Virus record (IMG/VR): IMGVR_UViG_3300010885_015134
Location: 1-21,637 of that record
DNA length: 21,637 bases
Strand: one strand, 5' to 3'
DNA from: a virus
The notes under the pieces are model-generated. The model searched no databases, was not told where the DNA came from, and worked only from the letters and a program-made list of their open reading frames with translations. Numbering within the stretch: the first letter of the stretch is position 1; each line of letters starts with the position of its first letter. The translations under genes were made by a program, and so were the position numbers. Of this stretch, positions 21,628-21,637 are shown one piece after another.

Positions 21628-21637
21628 ATGACAAAGC
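21628..21637 (+). CDS. start of a further gene (partial)
   Basis: An ATG at 21628 opens a frame (M-T-K) that runs off the window 27 nt after a promoter-like site. Only three codons are present, so no product can be named. Confidence 0.25.

Noticed and set aside
1-21637. tRNA genes, CRISPR arrays, insertion sequences, attachment sites
   Set aside because: I looked for cloverleaf-like segments, regularly spaced repeats, transposase motifs and integrase with att-like repeats on both strands and found none I could support.

Overview
The window looks like a continuous stretch of a tailed double-stranded DNA bacteriophage (Caudoviricetes) or prophage whose host belongs to the Bacteroidetes (Bacteroidota). 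Four things support the host call. The promoter-like sites match the Bacteroidetes consensus (TTTG, 19 nt, TAnnTTTG). Most genes lack Shine-Dalgarno sequences and instead have A-rich leaders or TAATG stop-start junctions. The structural proteins have the character I associate with Bacteroidetes phages. The lysis set ends in a spanin-type lipoprotein, as expected for a Gram-negative host. No tail sheath gene is visible and there is a 628-residue tape measure, so a siphovirus-like particle is most likely. Neither terminase, integrase nor repressor is in the window.

Layout. From 1 to about 17.5 kb, all genes are on the + strand and form the late region. It starts with the end of an unidentified gene, then a gp10-like neck protein, two large tail or baseplate proteins (the second ending in a beta-helical repeat domain) and the tape measure. 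Next is the head block: an XkdF-type prohead protease, a scaffold-like protein, the major capsid protein and a probable tail tube protein. A strong intrinsic terminator at about 9.33 kb closes that block, and a possible promoter follows directly. The second half of the late region has a small structural protein, the portal (fused to a winged-helix segment and a MuF-like tail), a connector-like protein, a short basic protein, a tail-terminator-like protein, a tail fibre and a fibre-associated protein. It then has the lysis cassette (membrane coiled-coil protein, two-TM holin candidate, M15 endolysin, unimolecular-spanin candidate), a metallophosphoesterase and a small acidic protein.

From 17.48 to 18.08 kb lies a regulatory switch region. 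It holds an inverted repeat, a promoter-like site followed within about 80 nt by a terminator (a possible small RNA or leader with a 9-codon ORF), an HNH endonuclease on the - strand, and a divergent promoter pair with AT-rich palindromes over the -33 boxes.

From 18.08 kb to the right end is the early or replication-recombination operon on the + strand. It begins with a small HTH-like protein and a hypothetical protein, then a protein carrying the DnaA domain IV signature and three hypothetical proteins. It ends with an ERF single-strand annealing protein, a YqaJ/lambda-type exonuclease and a RusA-family resolvase. The last three form a complete recombination set. A new gene may start at the very right edge.

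The main oddities are the non-canonical order of morphogenesis genes, the portal-wHTH-MuF fusion with an in-frame tandem repeat, the terminator-promoter relay behind the capsid genes, the small-RNA candidate, the stand-alone DnaA-domain-IV protein, and a RusA with Ser at a catalytic Asp position.
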